Positions 10,472 to 19,995 are shown, numbered from the stretch's first letter. The stretch is DNA of 29,207 nt from Asterionellopsis glacialis (GCA_014885115.2 WKLE02003172.1:1-29207), one strand, 5' to 3'. Numbers and translations: made by a program. Notes: generated by a model not told the origin, from the sequence alone.

Positions 10472-12651
10472 TTATCTAGTAGTTAGTTCGTCACCATCTT
10501 TATTTTGTTCTTCATCACCATTCAACAAACATGTCTTTTTACCAGGCATCATTATATGATGTATGGACCCGAGTGCTGCTGGTGCTTGCGGAACTAGAGA
10601 ACCACATTTAAACCAAAGTCCAAACATATCTGATTTCCTTTTTGTTTCGTAATCAGTTGTTGATATTTCATATGCATCTGTGATGGTACTGGAAAGTTCA
10701 CAATAGGGTAAACCTTCTACATTGCTGCCACCGGTGGGAGAAATACTCCTAGAACCAATGAAATCACCAGTACTCAAAGACCATACACCAAGGCACGGGT
10801 CTTTGCGCCTATTGACAAAGGGAGATAGTACGACCGATGAAGTAGGATCAACTGCCAATCCTGAACAACACGAAGAAAGACTGGGGTGAAGTAAATCTGA
10901 AGGAACAGTAAAGTCCCACACCACATCTGAACTATAACGATCATGACTTCCCACTTTTCGAATATCATACAAACGACAACTTCCCAAGCTCCCTTTGGTT
11001 ATAATAAGCTTTTCTCCAGCTGTTGTAAGTATTTTTGTAGTTGATCCAAAATTACCAATGTTATTACATTTTTTGGTTCCCTTGGACGACGACGATAGTG
11101 CAAAATCGCTTTTCCCTATTATGCATGGTCCATTTCTCGTTCGAGGATCCACCAACGAAACTTCTCCATTACGATGACCACAAAAAAATTCATTCGTAGA
11201 CGTCATTTGCTGATGTTCAATACACAATACATCTGATTGTGGGAAATTTCGACATTTGTATTTGACAAACGTATCATTTTCAAAGCAATATGAATAGGGA
11301 GCAAGAAAACTCTCCCGGGTACGTCTCGGTGCAAATACAAGTGCACCCACATCTAGAGAGAGAAAATATAATTGAATAAAAAAAATATAATGAGATTGAA
11401 TGGCACTTTTTGTACGGTTTTATCATCGAATACTCGGGGGGGGGGTGCAAAGGCATGCACAACCTGCATTTGCTTTTCAAAGTGAAAGCAGAACTTACCA
11501 CTGCTCGAATCCAGTTTGAGAGAAAAGTCATTTGCTGCATGAGGTAAGCAGGATAGACTATGTTGTGTTTTGTGAAAAAGATGAAATATAGTCTCATTTG
11601 GTGTAGTCCCACCTGAAAGAGCGCCAAATATAAAATTTTCATTTTCAAATTCTTTTTCAGATTGGAATTTAACTACATCAAGCTCTTGTTCTTCTCGAAG
11701 TAGTTGATCGGAATCATCAATAGGATTTGCAGAAATATACGTACATGACGAGAGGGCAGGATTTGCATGGTCTCCAATAAGCGTTGTCGACTTAGGATCT
11801 ACTTGTGGTCGTAACAATGCACCACCTTCCATAAGTGTTACCATGGCAGGCATTTTCTGATCATCTAAACCAGGTGCAACATCAAAGGTTTTGGCTGATG
11901 GAGGTACTCGTGTTTTACATGTCAGATCCCAAAAATGATGATGAGGATTGGCACGTGGTCTACGCACAATAGGTTCTTCACAATTATATGGATCCAGCAT
12001 GGTGTGCCAGCGACGACGTGACAGTCCTTCACCAATAGCATCAAGACCTTCATTCGTTCTGCTGTTGTTGCCACCATGATTATCTTCGGAAATCATAGAT
12101 GGAATGATTTGGAAAGTATCGAACAAATGCTGTGCTGTACAGTACGAGCGAATTCTCCGTCGGTTGGAAGTAAATTGACATGTTTCCATAGCATATAGTA
12201 GACGCGGTGCTATAGGTGTGGAGTATGGATTTCGACAATGGTACATGAAAGATCTTGCATCAAAGTTCTGTTGTTCCTTTTTAGCATTTGGAGCTATATT
12301 TTGCTTTTTATCATGCTTGAAAATATCATCATTTTTGTGAAAATAAGCTTTTCGTTTGGGATCATATCGATAATTACCCAAAACATCTGCATTCCTGATG
12401 GTGGCAGTGGTTGAAGTTGATGTTTCTATCTCTGTTTGAGGTACAGCTTCTTCTTGTTGTTGTTGTAACCTCTGTTTTTGACGTTGTCGTTGAAGTTGCG
12501 CTTCAATGTCATCCTGAAGATTTGTCGTTGAATACAACGAATCATCTTGTTTTTCCTTTCTTGCCTTTTTTTTGGCTTTGCGGTTTCGTCCATTATGCCT
12601 TTTCGGATATCGTCCTTTATTCGTTTCTTTCTTTGACGAAGAGGAAGGCAT
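10472..12651 (-). CDS. DCAF4/WDR21-like WD40 protein, putative CUL4-DDB1 substrate receptor
   Basis: Two exons (12651-11499 and 11352-10472, minus) encode about 677 residues. I start at the first ATG (12649-12651); the frame extends to 12687 only through GTG. The N-terminus is very basic (RNRKAKKKARKEK), then Q-rich, likely nuclear and disordered. Near residues 91-103 is LGNYRYDPKRKAYF, which resembles the short N-terminal motif of DCAF4/WDR21 proteins. The C-terminal half has weak WD40 repeats, including GHRNGEVSLVDPRT and SCRLYDIRKVG; the Asp-x-Arg ending is the DWD feature used to bind DDB1. Members of this family load substrates onto CRL4 ubiquitin ligases. WD40 membership of the C-terminal half is fairly clear. 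The DCAF4 label rests on the two motifs and overall layout. Its start faces the RsfS gene across 729 bases. Confidence 0.75.
11353..11498 (-). other. Spliceosomal intron of the DCAF4-like gene (146 bp)
   Basis: On the minus strand the donor is AGTG|GTAAGT (intron starts at 11498) and the acceptor TTTTCTCTCTCTAG|ATG (ends at 11353). Splicing joins G (11499) with AT (11352-11351) to make GAT (Asp) and keeps the frame, so SLKLDSSS runs into VGALVFAPRR. The intron includes a 10-base G homopolymer on the plus strand (11436-11445) and an AT-rich 3' part. Confidence 0.88.
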
Positions 12652-13380
12652 ATTTTTAATAATTTTACAGTTGTATTCTAATGTCACATTCTATTCTATA
12701 CGAATGCATGCTATTCTGTAGTAGAGTTGTCACGGCGTTTTCTATGATAAAGCTCCTTCTTCAAATAATAACAATATACAGGTTATCAATAAAATGCAAC
12801 GGAGTCCCGTCTTCAATGCCCTTTTTACACCAGAAATAATCAGTGAATCAAGATTTCTCTTTTCCTCTAAAAACAGGTAAACAAAACAAATATTCACCTC
12901 ATTTATTATAGCGCATGAGCATCTGTGTCGCAACGCCTTGTGGGGGGCTCAAAGCGTCCACGTTGGACGATAACAAGAACAAATTAATAGAGTTGCCAAA
13001 CAGCACATGAATGGGAAGAGACAAAGGATGTTTCCATCCTCTGTCGAGAGTCGAGACCTCCTTTTCATGTCTCGTTGTTGTCTCAGTTCTACACAACATG
13101 TTCTATCATAGATATGACTCTCAATGTCCCGCATACATTAAATATAGTACATATTATACGTACAAAACTTTGTATTGTTCGCACATCTTTGCGCGCAACA
13201 CTTGACAAAAAGTCTGTTCGTCCTCTCTCGTTCACTCATCGCAGTCACCAGACACAAGAAGATCTGATGATGGTTTTTTCTTTTGTCGGCCAGAACCTTT
13301 CTTTGCTTTCCTGCCTCAGCAACACTGAGAAACAAAGTCAAAGATTTCAAAGACGCGACGTGGCTGTTGATATTTGAGTG
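12652..13380. other. Divergent intergenic region between DCAF4-like and RsfS genes
   Basis: The two flanking genes are transcribed away from each other, so both promoters should lie in these 729 bases. Short open frames on both strands have no recognisable domain. A small inverted repeat CGTCCACGTTGGACG lies near 12954-12970. The 100 bases before the RsfS start are free of stable features that I can name. Confidence 0.45.
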
Positions 13381-14781
13381 ATGTTGCGATCCCTACTAGT
13401 ACAACAGAGTGCTGTGGCGACTCGGCATTTTCGATTTCATAGACCAGCCTTTTTTACTAGTAGATGGATGAGCACTGCAGGTGGTGGTACAGGATCGGAT
13501 GAGAATGAGAATAACGGTGGTGATGACTTGACGGAATGGATTCCACCAAATCGTCCCCTTTCAGCATCAAACAAGCTTCCTGAGTATTATACTAGTAACA
13601 GTGAAACTATGCTCTCATCGTCAAAAGAAAAATCATCATCAACAACAGCAACATTATCACGATTCCGTGAAAAATTAATAAACAATGATGAAATAGACAT
13701 GGAAGAATATGAACGTATCATCCGAGTTCTTGAAGAAGCTGAAACAGGAGAACTTAATGATGAAGAAGTGTTATATGATAAAGATGGATTCATTATAGAC
13801 TATGACAGCGATGATGACGATGATGATGTGGATGTCAGTATGGGGGAGTTTGATAAGGATGGAAATTTAATCCTAGATGATGATGTGGACGACATTCCAA
13901 TTGAAGAATTCGAAGGGTCTGAGGAGGAATGGGATGAATATATGCGTCAAATAAAAGAATTAGAAGATGATGATGACTTTGATGATACTGATGATGGAGA
14001 TGCTATGGAATACTACGACGCGGGCCATGACGACGATGATGATGACTCACTGCAACAAGAGGCAAAACTTGTAGAAAAAATGGTAGATGATAGCAGTGAG
14101 GATCAAGCTGTAGATTGGGCGGCTATTCGCCGTTCCAAAATGAACGCAGTTGAATTCATGACCCCAGATCAAGCACAAAAAGCTCGCCAAAATGCTGATC
14201 TACCTGTTATAAAGCATACTCTCTTATCAGCTGATGAGATCATATCCTGTTTGGAAACATTGGGTGGAACAGAGATTACCTTTTTAGCTGCCAAACACGG
14301 TCTTTTAGATGAAGCTGAAGGCTTGATCTTGGCCACGGGATCTCATCCAGCGCAGGTTCGTCTACTTGCAGAAGCAGTTGCTCGTAATTTGAAGGCAAGA
14401 GATCTGGCAGATCTTGGTGTGATTGGAGCATGTCTTGGTCCAGAGGCAGCCGATAAACATGACACTTGGCAGGTTGTGGATTGTCGTAATTACATCGTTC
14501 ATATTTTTGACGATCGAACCAGAGAAGCTCTTCAGCTTGAAAAATTATGGGGTCCAAGACCTTCTGATAACCTTAGAAATGTCAATGCCAATAATGATGA
14601 TGCTGTAGATGATTATGTTGCAGCCAATCCAGTTCCAGCAAATTATAATCCTGGTGGAGATAAGGAAAATTGGGAAAACGCAATGGCAAGGTTGCAACGT
14701 ACAAACTGGGTAAAGCCAATTGCTCAAGGTACGGACAAACAAAAACGTAAGAAGAAAAAAAGACGACGGGCAAAGCGCTAA
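13381..14781 (+). CDS. RsfS/Iojap/MALSU1-type ribosome silencing factor, probably mitochondrial
   Basis: The product is 466 residues from the ATG at 13381; an in-frame GTG lies one codon upstream. The N-terminus MLRSLLVQQSAVATRHFRFH, rich in Arg with no acidic residue through TSRWMST, reads as a mitochondrial presequence. A long acidic region follows (about 100-240, runs of 4-6 Asp). The RsfS domain occupies about 283-392: LGGTEITFLAAKHGLLDEAE, ILATGSHPAQVRLLAEAV, then WQVVDCRNYIVHIFDDRTRE and LQLEKLWG. The W-x-V-D…VHIF…R…LEKLW series is the family signature. Members bind protein uL14 (L14) of the large ribosomal subunit and stop premature subunit joining. A very basic tail (RKKKKRRRAKR) closes the protein. 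Bacterial RsfS is only about 105-120 residues, so most of this protein is added sequence. A plastid location is less likely because no signal peptide or A/F motif is seen. Confidence 0.88.
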   Translation: MLRSLLVQQSAVATRHFRFHRPAFFTSRWMSTAGGGTGSDENENNGGDDLTEWIPPNRPLSASNKLPEYYTSNSETMLSSSKEKSSSTTATLSRFREKLINNDEIDMEEYERIIRVLEEAETGELNDEEVLYDKDGFIIDYDSDDDDDDVDVSMGEFDKDGNLILDDDVDDIPIEEFEGSEEEWDEYMRQIKELEDDDDFDDTDDGDAMEYYDAGHDDDDDDSLQQEAKLVEKMVDDSSEDQAVDWAAIRRSKMNAVEFMTPDQAQKARQNADLPVIKHTLLSADEIISCLETLGGTEITFLAAKHGLLDEAEGLILATGSHPAQVRLLAEAVARNLKARDLADLGVIGACLGPEAADKHDTWQVVDCRNYIVHIFDDRTREALQLEKLWGPRPSDNLRNVNANNDDAVDDYVAANPVPANYNPGGDKENWENAMARLQRTNWVKPIAQGTDKQKRKKKKRRRAKR

Positions 14782-16331
14782 AAAATAGGACATTTGCATT
14801 TTAGAATGTGTAAGAACATTATAATTGCTCTTGACGCAATGACCCATTGAAACTTTTCAGATTCTTTTTAGATTCCCTTTGTAAAAAGAGGGTGATGCAG
14901 ATGCAATGCCTATCACTGTTTCTTTTCAGCGTTTAATAACACTCCTCATCATTTTCCCTGGTGAATTGCTCAACACTTTTTCAGGAGAGTTTGTTTTATT
15001 TTCCCCCTATTTTATCTCTCTAGACTAGGAAAGTCCTACAGGTAGGAATAGGACCTATATTCGTTGTACTCATTCAATGGACAGAAAAGAAAAACAAAAA
15101 GGCAACAATGGAAACAAACTACAAGGATGTGAAGCAGTGATGATATCACAGAACTGGTCTGGATGGAATGCATTGAAGAGCAACACTGTGATGAACACTC
15201 CTACACATTTGCCTAACCTGTGTTCCAATTCTTGGATCATCCTGGTCAAAGAAACTGAGAGATGGCCATGCAAATGTGTGAGGAGTGCATGCTGAACAAG
15301 GAATCTACAAGGAATCTTTTGCACCAGCACTTTCTAGAGGACTAAAGGTATTCATAGGACCCAACTGTAGGTCCTCTAGGTCCTAGGACCTACCATAGAA
15401 TCTAGAGTACCTAGGACCCTAGTCCTCAGTTCCTAGCCCTAGGACCTTTTGAGCATCTATTCTGTGCCTGTCCAACCCTAAATGAGTTGGACTTGGATTG
15501 GGCTGACACACAAAATCCATCTATTCTACATTTTCCCAAGCCAAGACTGCAGGCTGATAACCTATTTTAGATTAGGATAGGGCTTGGGCGATCCTAAACT
15601 ATCCCCTGTTTAGGACTTGCCCAAGTCTCAATCCTAAACTAAGTACCAGCATTTGTGTAGAAAAATCATGTAGCATTGCAGGGATTCTTCATTTGTTCTT
15701 TTCTCTAGAATATTTTGGTGCAGCTGTAAAAATCAGCAAGACAATCAATTGACAAAACAAAAACAATGACAACCACAACAAGAGGAATAACAGAAACTAC
15801 TCTCTGCTCTATTTCTCCTGTATTTTTACAATAATATTTCAAAAAATCATTAAATTCTGGTTTTTTTTTCATACAGGAAAAGGATGATTGCTGTGTTGTT
15901 GTTCCCTCTGTTGATTGTTTATTTTTGTCTTTGTTTCGTCTCTTTAACATTCATATTTATTTTTTCAAAACAATAACAAACTTTTGTGGTGTCAGTTACA
16001 TTATTTGCTTGCATTTTATAATGCCCGTAGGTGATGACTGCTGAATTGTGGTTCCCTCATGGTGGATTGTTGATTTGGCAGACCACTGTCATCTTTGTCT
16101 TTATCTTGTTGTTACATCAAAAAAAAACTCCTTTAACAACAAAATTTTTAGACTGCATGCCTGAATAATTGGGGCTTGGATTAGGATTTTGTAGGATAGT
16201 TGCCAAATTTAACCTGAGCCAACCCAACTTGGGTGGTCTCATAGCCAAATAAATAACCTGGAAAATGAGTTTTGTACTTGAACTTGGGTTGGTGTAGATT
16301 ATATGCTCTTAGGTCCTACCTTCTGTGTGTA
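14782..16331. other. Gene-poor region with AGGTCCT/AGGACCT palindromes
   Basis: There is no convincing gene. A cluster of AGGAC/GTCCT words occupies about 15335-15450 and includes the perfect palindrome TAGGTCCTAGGACCTA (15377-15392). At 15530-15650 the words CCCAAGCC, GGCTTGGG and CCTAAACTA recur in both orientations, as do related words near 16160-16310 (AACTTGGGT, CCCAACTTGGG). These look like worn repeat or MITE-type sequence. A short plus frame at 15077-15295 (72 codons) and frames opposite it match nothing I know. Confidence 0.45.
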
Positions 16332-16510
16332 AATTGTTGATGAGACAATTTTACTTTTCTTAGCTGGAACGCCATGGCATTTAAATCAAAATTTTGTTTT
16401 GATACACCAGGCACACACAAAAATTTTGCATGCCTGTATCAAAACAGATTTTTTGATTGAATGCCATGGCATTTCAGCTAAGAAAAGTAAATCTGTCATC
16501 ATCAATTGAC
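16332..16510. repeat. Imperfect inverted repeat with ~80-bp arms (foldback/MITE-like)
   Basis: The left arm (about 16332-16412) and right arm (about 16432-16510) are inverted copies that pair over nearly their whole length around a 19-base loop (16413-16431). Perfect sub-stretches include TTTACTTTTCTTAGCTG, GCCATGGCATT and TGTTTTGATACA, each present as its reverse complement in the other arm. Differences are a few substitutions and 1-2 base gaps. The structure suits a foldback transposable element or a long RNA hairpin. I see no clear target-site duplication at the outer ends, and no coding sequence inside. Confidence 0.8.
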
Positions 16511-17180
16511 TGTTGTTATTGATCGCTTTTGTTTGCAAAATTCATACTCATGTATGTTATATACATGGCTGTATGATTCTGAAGGGAAGAACAGGTCATC
16601 CCCAAAAAATACTGAAGAAAAAATAATAAATGGAGTGTCACCCATTTTTTTTCTCACTTAAGGTAATTTTAACAGTTTTGATATTTTTTATATTTGTGTT
16701 ATTTTCTACAGGATTATTTTTGGAGTTTCACAGAAGTGGTTATATTTTCCAATCAGTTATTAATACCTTTAATTTTAATCTAATCAACTTTCAATTGATA
16801 CACATTCATGTTCAAACATGGATTTGGTCTTGTTGCTGACAATAACCTGGATCTAGAGGTCAAGAGGTTTCCATTGTATGGGTGTCTGGGGTGAAAATGG
16901 ATTTCCAAAAAAAAGGTAATCAACAATTTACAGACAGACGGTAGTCCTGGGTCCTACTTATCTGTGAAGGTACTCTGGTCCTAGGGTCCTAATTACCAGT
17001 ACTTAGTACTAGATACTACTACACTATCTGGTAAGTCCTACTAGTCAAAAACTACCTTGAACCACAGTACCACCTTGAACCACAAAATATACACATTTCA
17101 ACAAAAACACACCAGAACATGATCAATTTTGGTTGGTTTTTCAAATTTAGGCATCCAAACAAAAGCTTTTCTTTTATACT
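16511..17180. other. Gene-poor AT-rich region
   Basis: No gene is supported. The stretch 16960-17040 has GTCCTA, AGGGTCCTA and TAGTACT words like those at 15340-15450. A 12-base word CCTTGAACCACA is repeated directly near 17053-17088. A T-rich plus frame at 16630-16839 has no recognisable features. Confidence 0.4.
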
Positions 17181-17654
17181 TCACGGCCATGTTGGACCTA
17201 AAAAGTGGGGACCAATATATTGACCTGTCAGGAGGGTACAAAGGTAATAGCTTTTTTTCAATTTTTGGTGAAAAAAATCTGAAATGTACACATTTGGATG
17301 GTTGTTCAAATGTATGTCAACTGGTCGTACTGGACCATCTTGGTCTACATCATCAAATTTTTCCTCAACATCATCAAATTTTTCCCAACTAGAGCATTTT
17401 CTTCTATCATCCTCAACAACATCATCCTCAACAATATTGGTGTTTGAGGCATTCGCATTTTCATTCTCTAGATCATCTTGTGTTTCATCATCACCAGGGT
17501 CTGGCAAAAGGTCTCTGAAGAAGTTGATGACACTTCTTGGTGATTCCAGGCCTGCTGGGAGTGCATCACATCTCTGGGCCTCTTCAGCTGCATACTTGTC
17601 CCATTCAGAAATAAAATGCCTCTCACCATCTTCACCTGACTGGTGATTAAACAA
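17181..17654 (-). pseudogene. Acidic open frame, unknown; probably a gene fragment
   Basis: A minus-strand frame of about 157 codons reads like protein: ISEWDKYAAEEAQRCDALPA, SPRSVINFFRDLLPDPGDDE, then acidic repeats (VVEDD twice; EKFDDV twice). It opens with TTG, not ATG. A stop lies just upstream in frame. A neighbouring frame, MTIDSVTTKPIPGAMTTPST, begins at about 17722 and runs into the same place, so one single-base shift near 17650 would join them. The part from about 17181 to 17280 loses its acidic, protein-like character. I recognise no family. It may be a fragment or a frameshifted gene; it could also be chance. Confidence 0.35.
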
Positions 17655-18647
17655 AATGGATGGTGGAAGGGGTAGTCATGGCACCTGGGATAGGCTTGGT
17701 TGTGACACTGTCAATTGTCATGAGTTGTGCATTTGTGTATGTCTCTGTGTGTAAAATTAAGAGAAATTCTTTTTCTTCATTTTTCTTGTGTTTTAGCAGG
17801 TTTTAGCAATTGCTAAGTAATACCAGGTAAGATTACAGTAACTCTGAAATGTACACTGTCGCACAAGACAGATCCTGGGGAGGTTGATTGTTATGAAGTT
17901 GTAATGGATATCTCTTCATTTGGTAGAGTACCCAAGAGCAGTGTTCTGCTGATTTGTTTGTGCATGGTGCTCCTGGCTAATTTTTTTTACTTTGGAATAA
18001 GGTATGACCCAATTGAAAGCTAATTTTTTTACTTTGGAATAACAAGGTATTACCCCATTCACACCACAAAATGAAACCTGCCAAAAAAAATCTATGTAAT
18101 GTAAAAGATCCCTCAGCTGTATATTGTTGGAGGTTAGGGTTAGAGTTAGGTGTCCTTCCAACAACATTGACAGCACTGAAAGTACAATATGAGTGGGAGA
18201 ACAAATTGAACTTACATTATAAGAATATATGGTGAAGGAATGAAACTTCTTTCATAGAGAGGTAGACAGGGTAATGAAAGAACACACAAGAGATTTAGTT
18301 TAACAAACCAAACTAGAGATGCATTTATACTGTTGCCATCCCAAATGAGTACATTTTTGAGCTGGCCAGCACATACATCAGAGTCTATAGAATTTCTACA
18401 GAACGTGGTTCAGGGTGGTACCAACAATTTTGGGACAACAAAAATTTCCAAAAATTGGTCAACTTTGAGCTAAAATATAGTGTTATTGCAACTACATTCA
18501 GCCAATTCCAGAGATTCTGTGCAAAGTGTATGTGATTAAACTGACAGAATGCAACTTGAAAAACAGCTTTTGGTCAGAACAGTCTTGAGTTATGGCCACG
18601 TACTTTTGTGTTCACATCTCATGGTTCGGTGTAGTTTTTGACTAGTA
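17655..18647. other. Gene-poor region with a tandem duplication and telomere-like words
   Basis: No gene is supported. A 43-bp unit containing GCTAATTTTTTTACTTTGGA is tandemly duplicated at 17976-18060. The words GGTTAGGGTTAGAGTTAGG (about 18132-18150) resemble a short, degenerate run of TTAGGG-type repeats. Both are described separately in the findings. Confidence 0.45.
17976..18060. repeat. Tandem duplication, ~43-bp unit, two copies
   Basis: Copy one (about 17976-18014) and copy two (about 18019-18060) share GCTAATTTTTTTACTTTGGA, AATAA, GGTAT and ACCC in the same order. They differ by one T in the homopolymer, a 3-base CAA insertion and a few substitutions. Confidence 0.85.
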
Positions 18648-18687
18648 CTGTACAGGTACCAGGTACCAGTACCTTGTACCTGTACAG
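18648..18687. repeat. 40-bp near-perfect palindrome built of GTAC words
   Basis: The left half CTGTACAGGTACCAGGTACC and the reverse complement of the right half, CTGTACAGGTACAAGGTACT, agree at 18 of 20 positions with no spacer. It contains seven GTAC words. It could extrude as a cruciform or fold as an RNA hairpin. Confidence 0.85.
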
Positions 18688-18785
18688 GATGATACAAACA
18701 GAATGAACAATCTACAAAACTTTCTGTAAAAAGTATCTGGACTCTTGGCTACATCAGACCATAAGGCTACCTGTAGACATTGTTA

Positions 18786-18813
18786 ACCTTTGACCTTTGA
18801 CCTTTGACCTTTC
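18786..18813. repeat. Heptamer tandem repeat (CCTTTGA)n
   Basis: The unit CCTTTGA is repeated directly three times, followed by a partial fourth unit (CCTTT), between AA and CATTTTTT. It is a simple microsatellite with no evident function. Confidence 0.85.
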
Positions 18814-19000
18814 ATTTTTTGATCTCTTGTTTTTTAAAACCTCGTAAAAGCTCAAACCCAAAAGACGACCAATTTTTGTTGCTGCAGATGTTGTCAAGCT
18901 TTGAGCCTTTTGAGCTTTCCTGTTTTTCTCAAGCTTTTTTAGAAATAATTTGTCATCATTTACGACTTTCTTCTCATCTCACAAAGTTCATCTCATCGCA

Positions 19001-19267
19001 ATGAAATCAGACCTTGCTGGGACATGGTTTTTTACTACAACAGTAACTACAGTATTGACAACTTTACTTCTGTTGTCAACGCTTTTATTGTTGTTTGTCG
19101 TCCATGTCGACAATGACAAAAACATTGAAGGGCGCGCCATATTCTCATTTTGTAAATTTTTTTCAAGTGTTAGGAGCAAAAGCAGACGAAAGGAGCGACA
19201 GACATACAAAGCTCGAACAAAACCTGAGTTCGAGCTTTCAGGAGTAAAGCTCGAATTCGAGCTTTGA
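19001..19267 (+). CDS. Possible small single-pass membrane protein (doubtful)
   Basis: The ATG at 19001 opens 88 codons. Residues about 10-34 form one strongly hydrophobic segment (TVTTVLTTLLLLSTLLLLFV), followed by a basic stretch (SKSRRKERQTYKAR). The last 20 codons are made entirely of the AAAGCTCGAA/TTCGAGCTTT palindromes at 19208-19265, which argues that the 3' end is repeat DNA read by chance. No family is recognised and no neighbour supports it. Confidence 0.2.
   Translation: MKSDLAGTWFFTTTVTTVLTTLLLLSTLLLLFVVHVDNDKNIEGRAIFSFCKFFSSVRSKSRRKERQTYKARTKPEFELSGVKLEFEL
19208..19265. repeat. Twin palindromes of AAAGCTCGAA/TTCGAGCTTT
   Basis: AAAGCTCGAA at 19208-19217 pairs with TTCGAGCTTT at 19229-19238 across an 11-base loop. 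Directly after it, 19246-19265 is the perfect 20-bp palindrome AAAGCTCGAATTCGAGCTTT. Related AAGCTCAAAGCTCGA and CAAGCTTTGAGCC words occur at about 18890-18935 and 19335-19352. Confidence 0.9.
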
Positions 19268-19352
19268 AAACAGGTGTTCGAGATTTCATTTTTGGGATCT
19301 GTACGTCGTTATCGGGTTATGACTCCCTCAAAACAAAGCTCAAAGCTCGACA

Positions 19353-19847
19353 ATGTATGCAGGTAGCCTAATATTATCACAGACATTACCTGGTACAGTA
19401 GTCTCTAACACAATAATCCTTAAGGTAGATTTTGAAATACAGTCAGTAAACCGACGATGGACATGTAATTGCTGTAATTGGTACGGAGTAATTTATTATG
19501 TTAGAAATGCTTTTTGGAGAGTTCTGACGTACTTATTTTATTATAAAGTACAATCAACCCCTTGCGTCATCAATTTTTCCTTAAAAAATCATATCAACGA
19601 TTCAACAAGGACTAACTTTCATAGGCCAAGAATATGCAGTACCCTCCAGTACTGCATTCCAAAATATACGTGGGCGATCGTAAAACTCTCACGGTTGGTC
19701 CGCACCGACCGGCAAGTAATTTTTTTGTTAAAGCGGAGGATCGATTTTACTCGTGATTATTATTCTGAAAATCATGTGTCTTCGGACATTCCACAAGTTG
19801 GTTACAGGATCTCTATGAATGTACTATTTAATGATTTTCTTTCTTAG
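19353..19847 (+). CDS. Hypothetical open frame, 164 codons (doubtful)
   Basis: An ATG-started frame of 164 codons runs to a TAG at 19845-19847. The residues are rich in Arg, Tyr and Cys and match no domain I know. Its last 40 codons lie inside the first copy of a ~146-bp duplication. In the second copy the peptide YYSENHVSSDI is also readable, but a 2-base indel then breaks the frame. It could be a decayed gene fragment or chance. I see no promoter, domain or conserved neighbour in support. Confidence 0.2.
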   Translation: MYAGSLILSQTLPGTVVSNTIILKVDFEIQSVNRRWTCNCCNWYGVIYYVRNAFWRVLTYLFYYKVQSTPCVINFSLKNHINDSTRTNFHRPRICSTLQYCIPKYTWAIVKLSRLVRTDRQVIFLLKRRIDFTRDYYSENHVSSDIPQVGYRISMNVLFNDFLS

Positions 19848-19995
19848 AGTATAGCCAGTAGTAAAATTTTGGTTACAGCAAAGGATCGATTTTATTCGGA
19901 ATTATTATTCAGAAAATCATGTGTCTTCGGACATTCTACACATGTTGAATACAGGATCTCTATGAATGTGCTCTTTAGGGATTTTCTTTTTTAGG
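19719..19995. repeat. Direct tandem duplication, ~146-bp period, two copies
   Basis: Copy A (about 19719-19847) and copy B (about 19863-19995) share long words in order: GGATCGATTTTA, AAAATCATGTGTCTTCGGAC, TACAGGATCTCTATGAATGT and GATTTTCTTT..TTAG. Offsets of 145 and 147 bases at the two ends show one 2-base indel. Identity is about 85% by eye. Confidence 0.9.

Noticed and set aside
12742..13350. Several 60-100 codon frames on both strands between the divergent genes
   Set aside because: They overlap each other, have no domains and lie in the expected shared promoter region.
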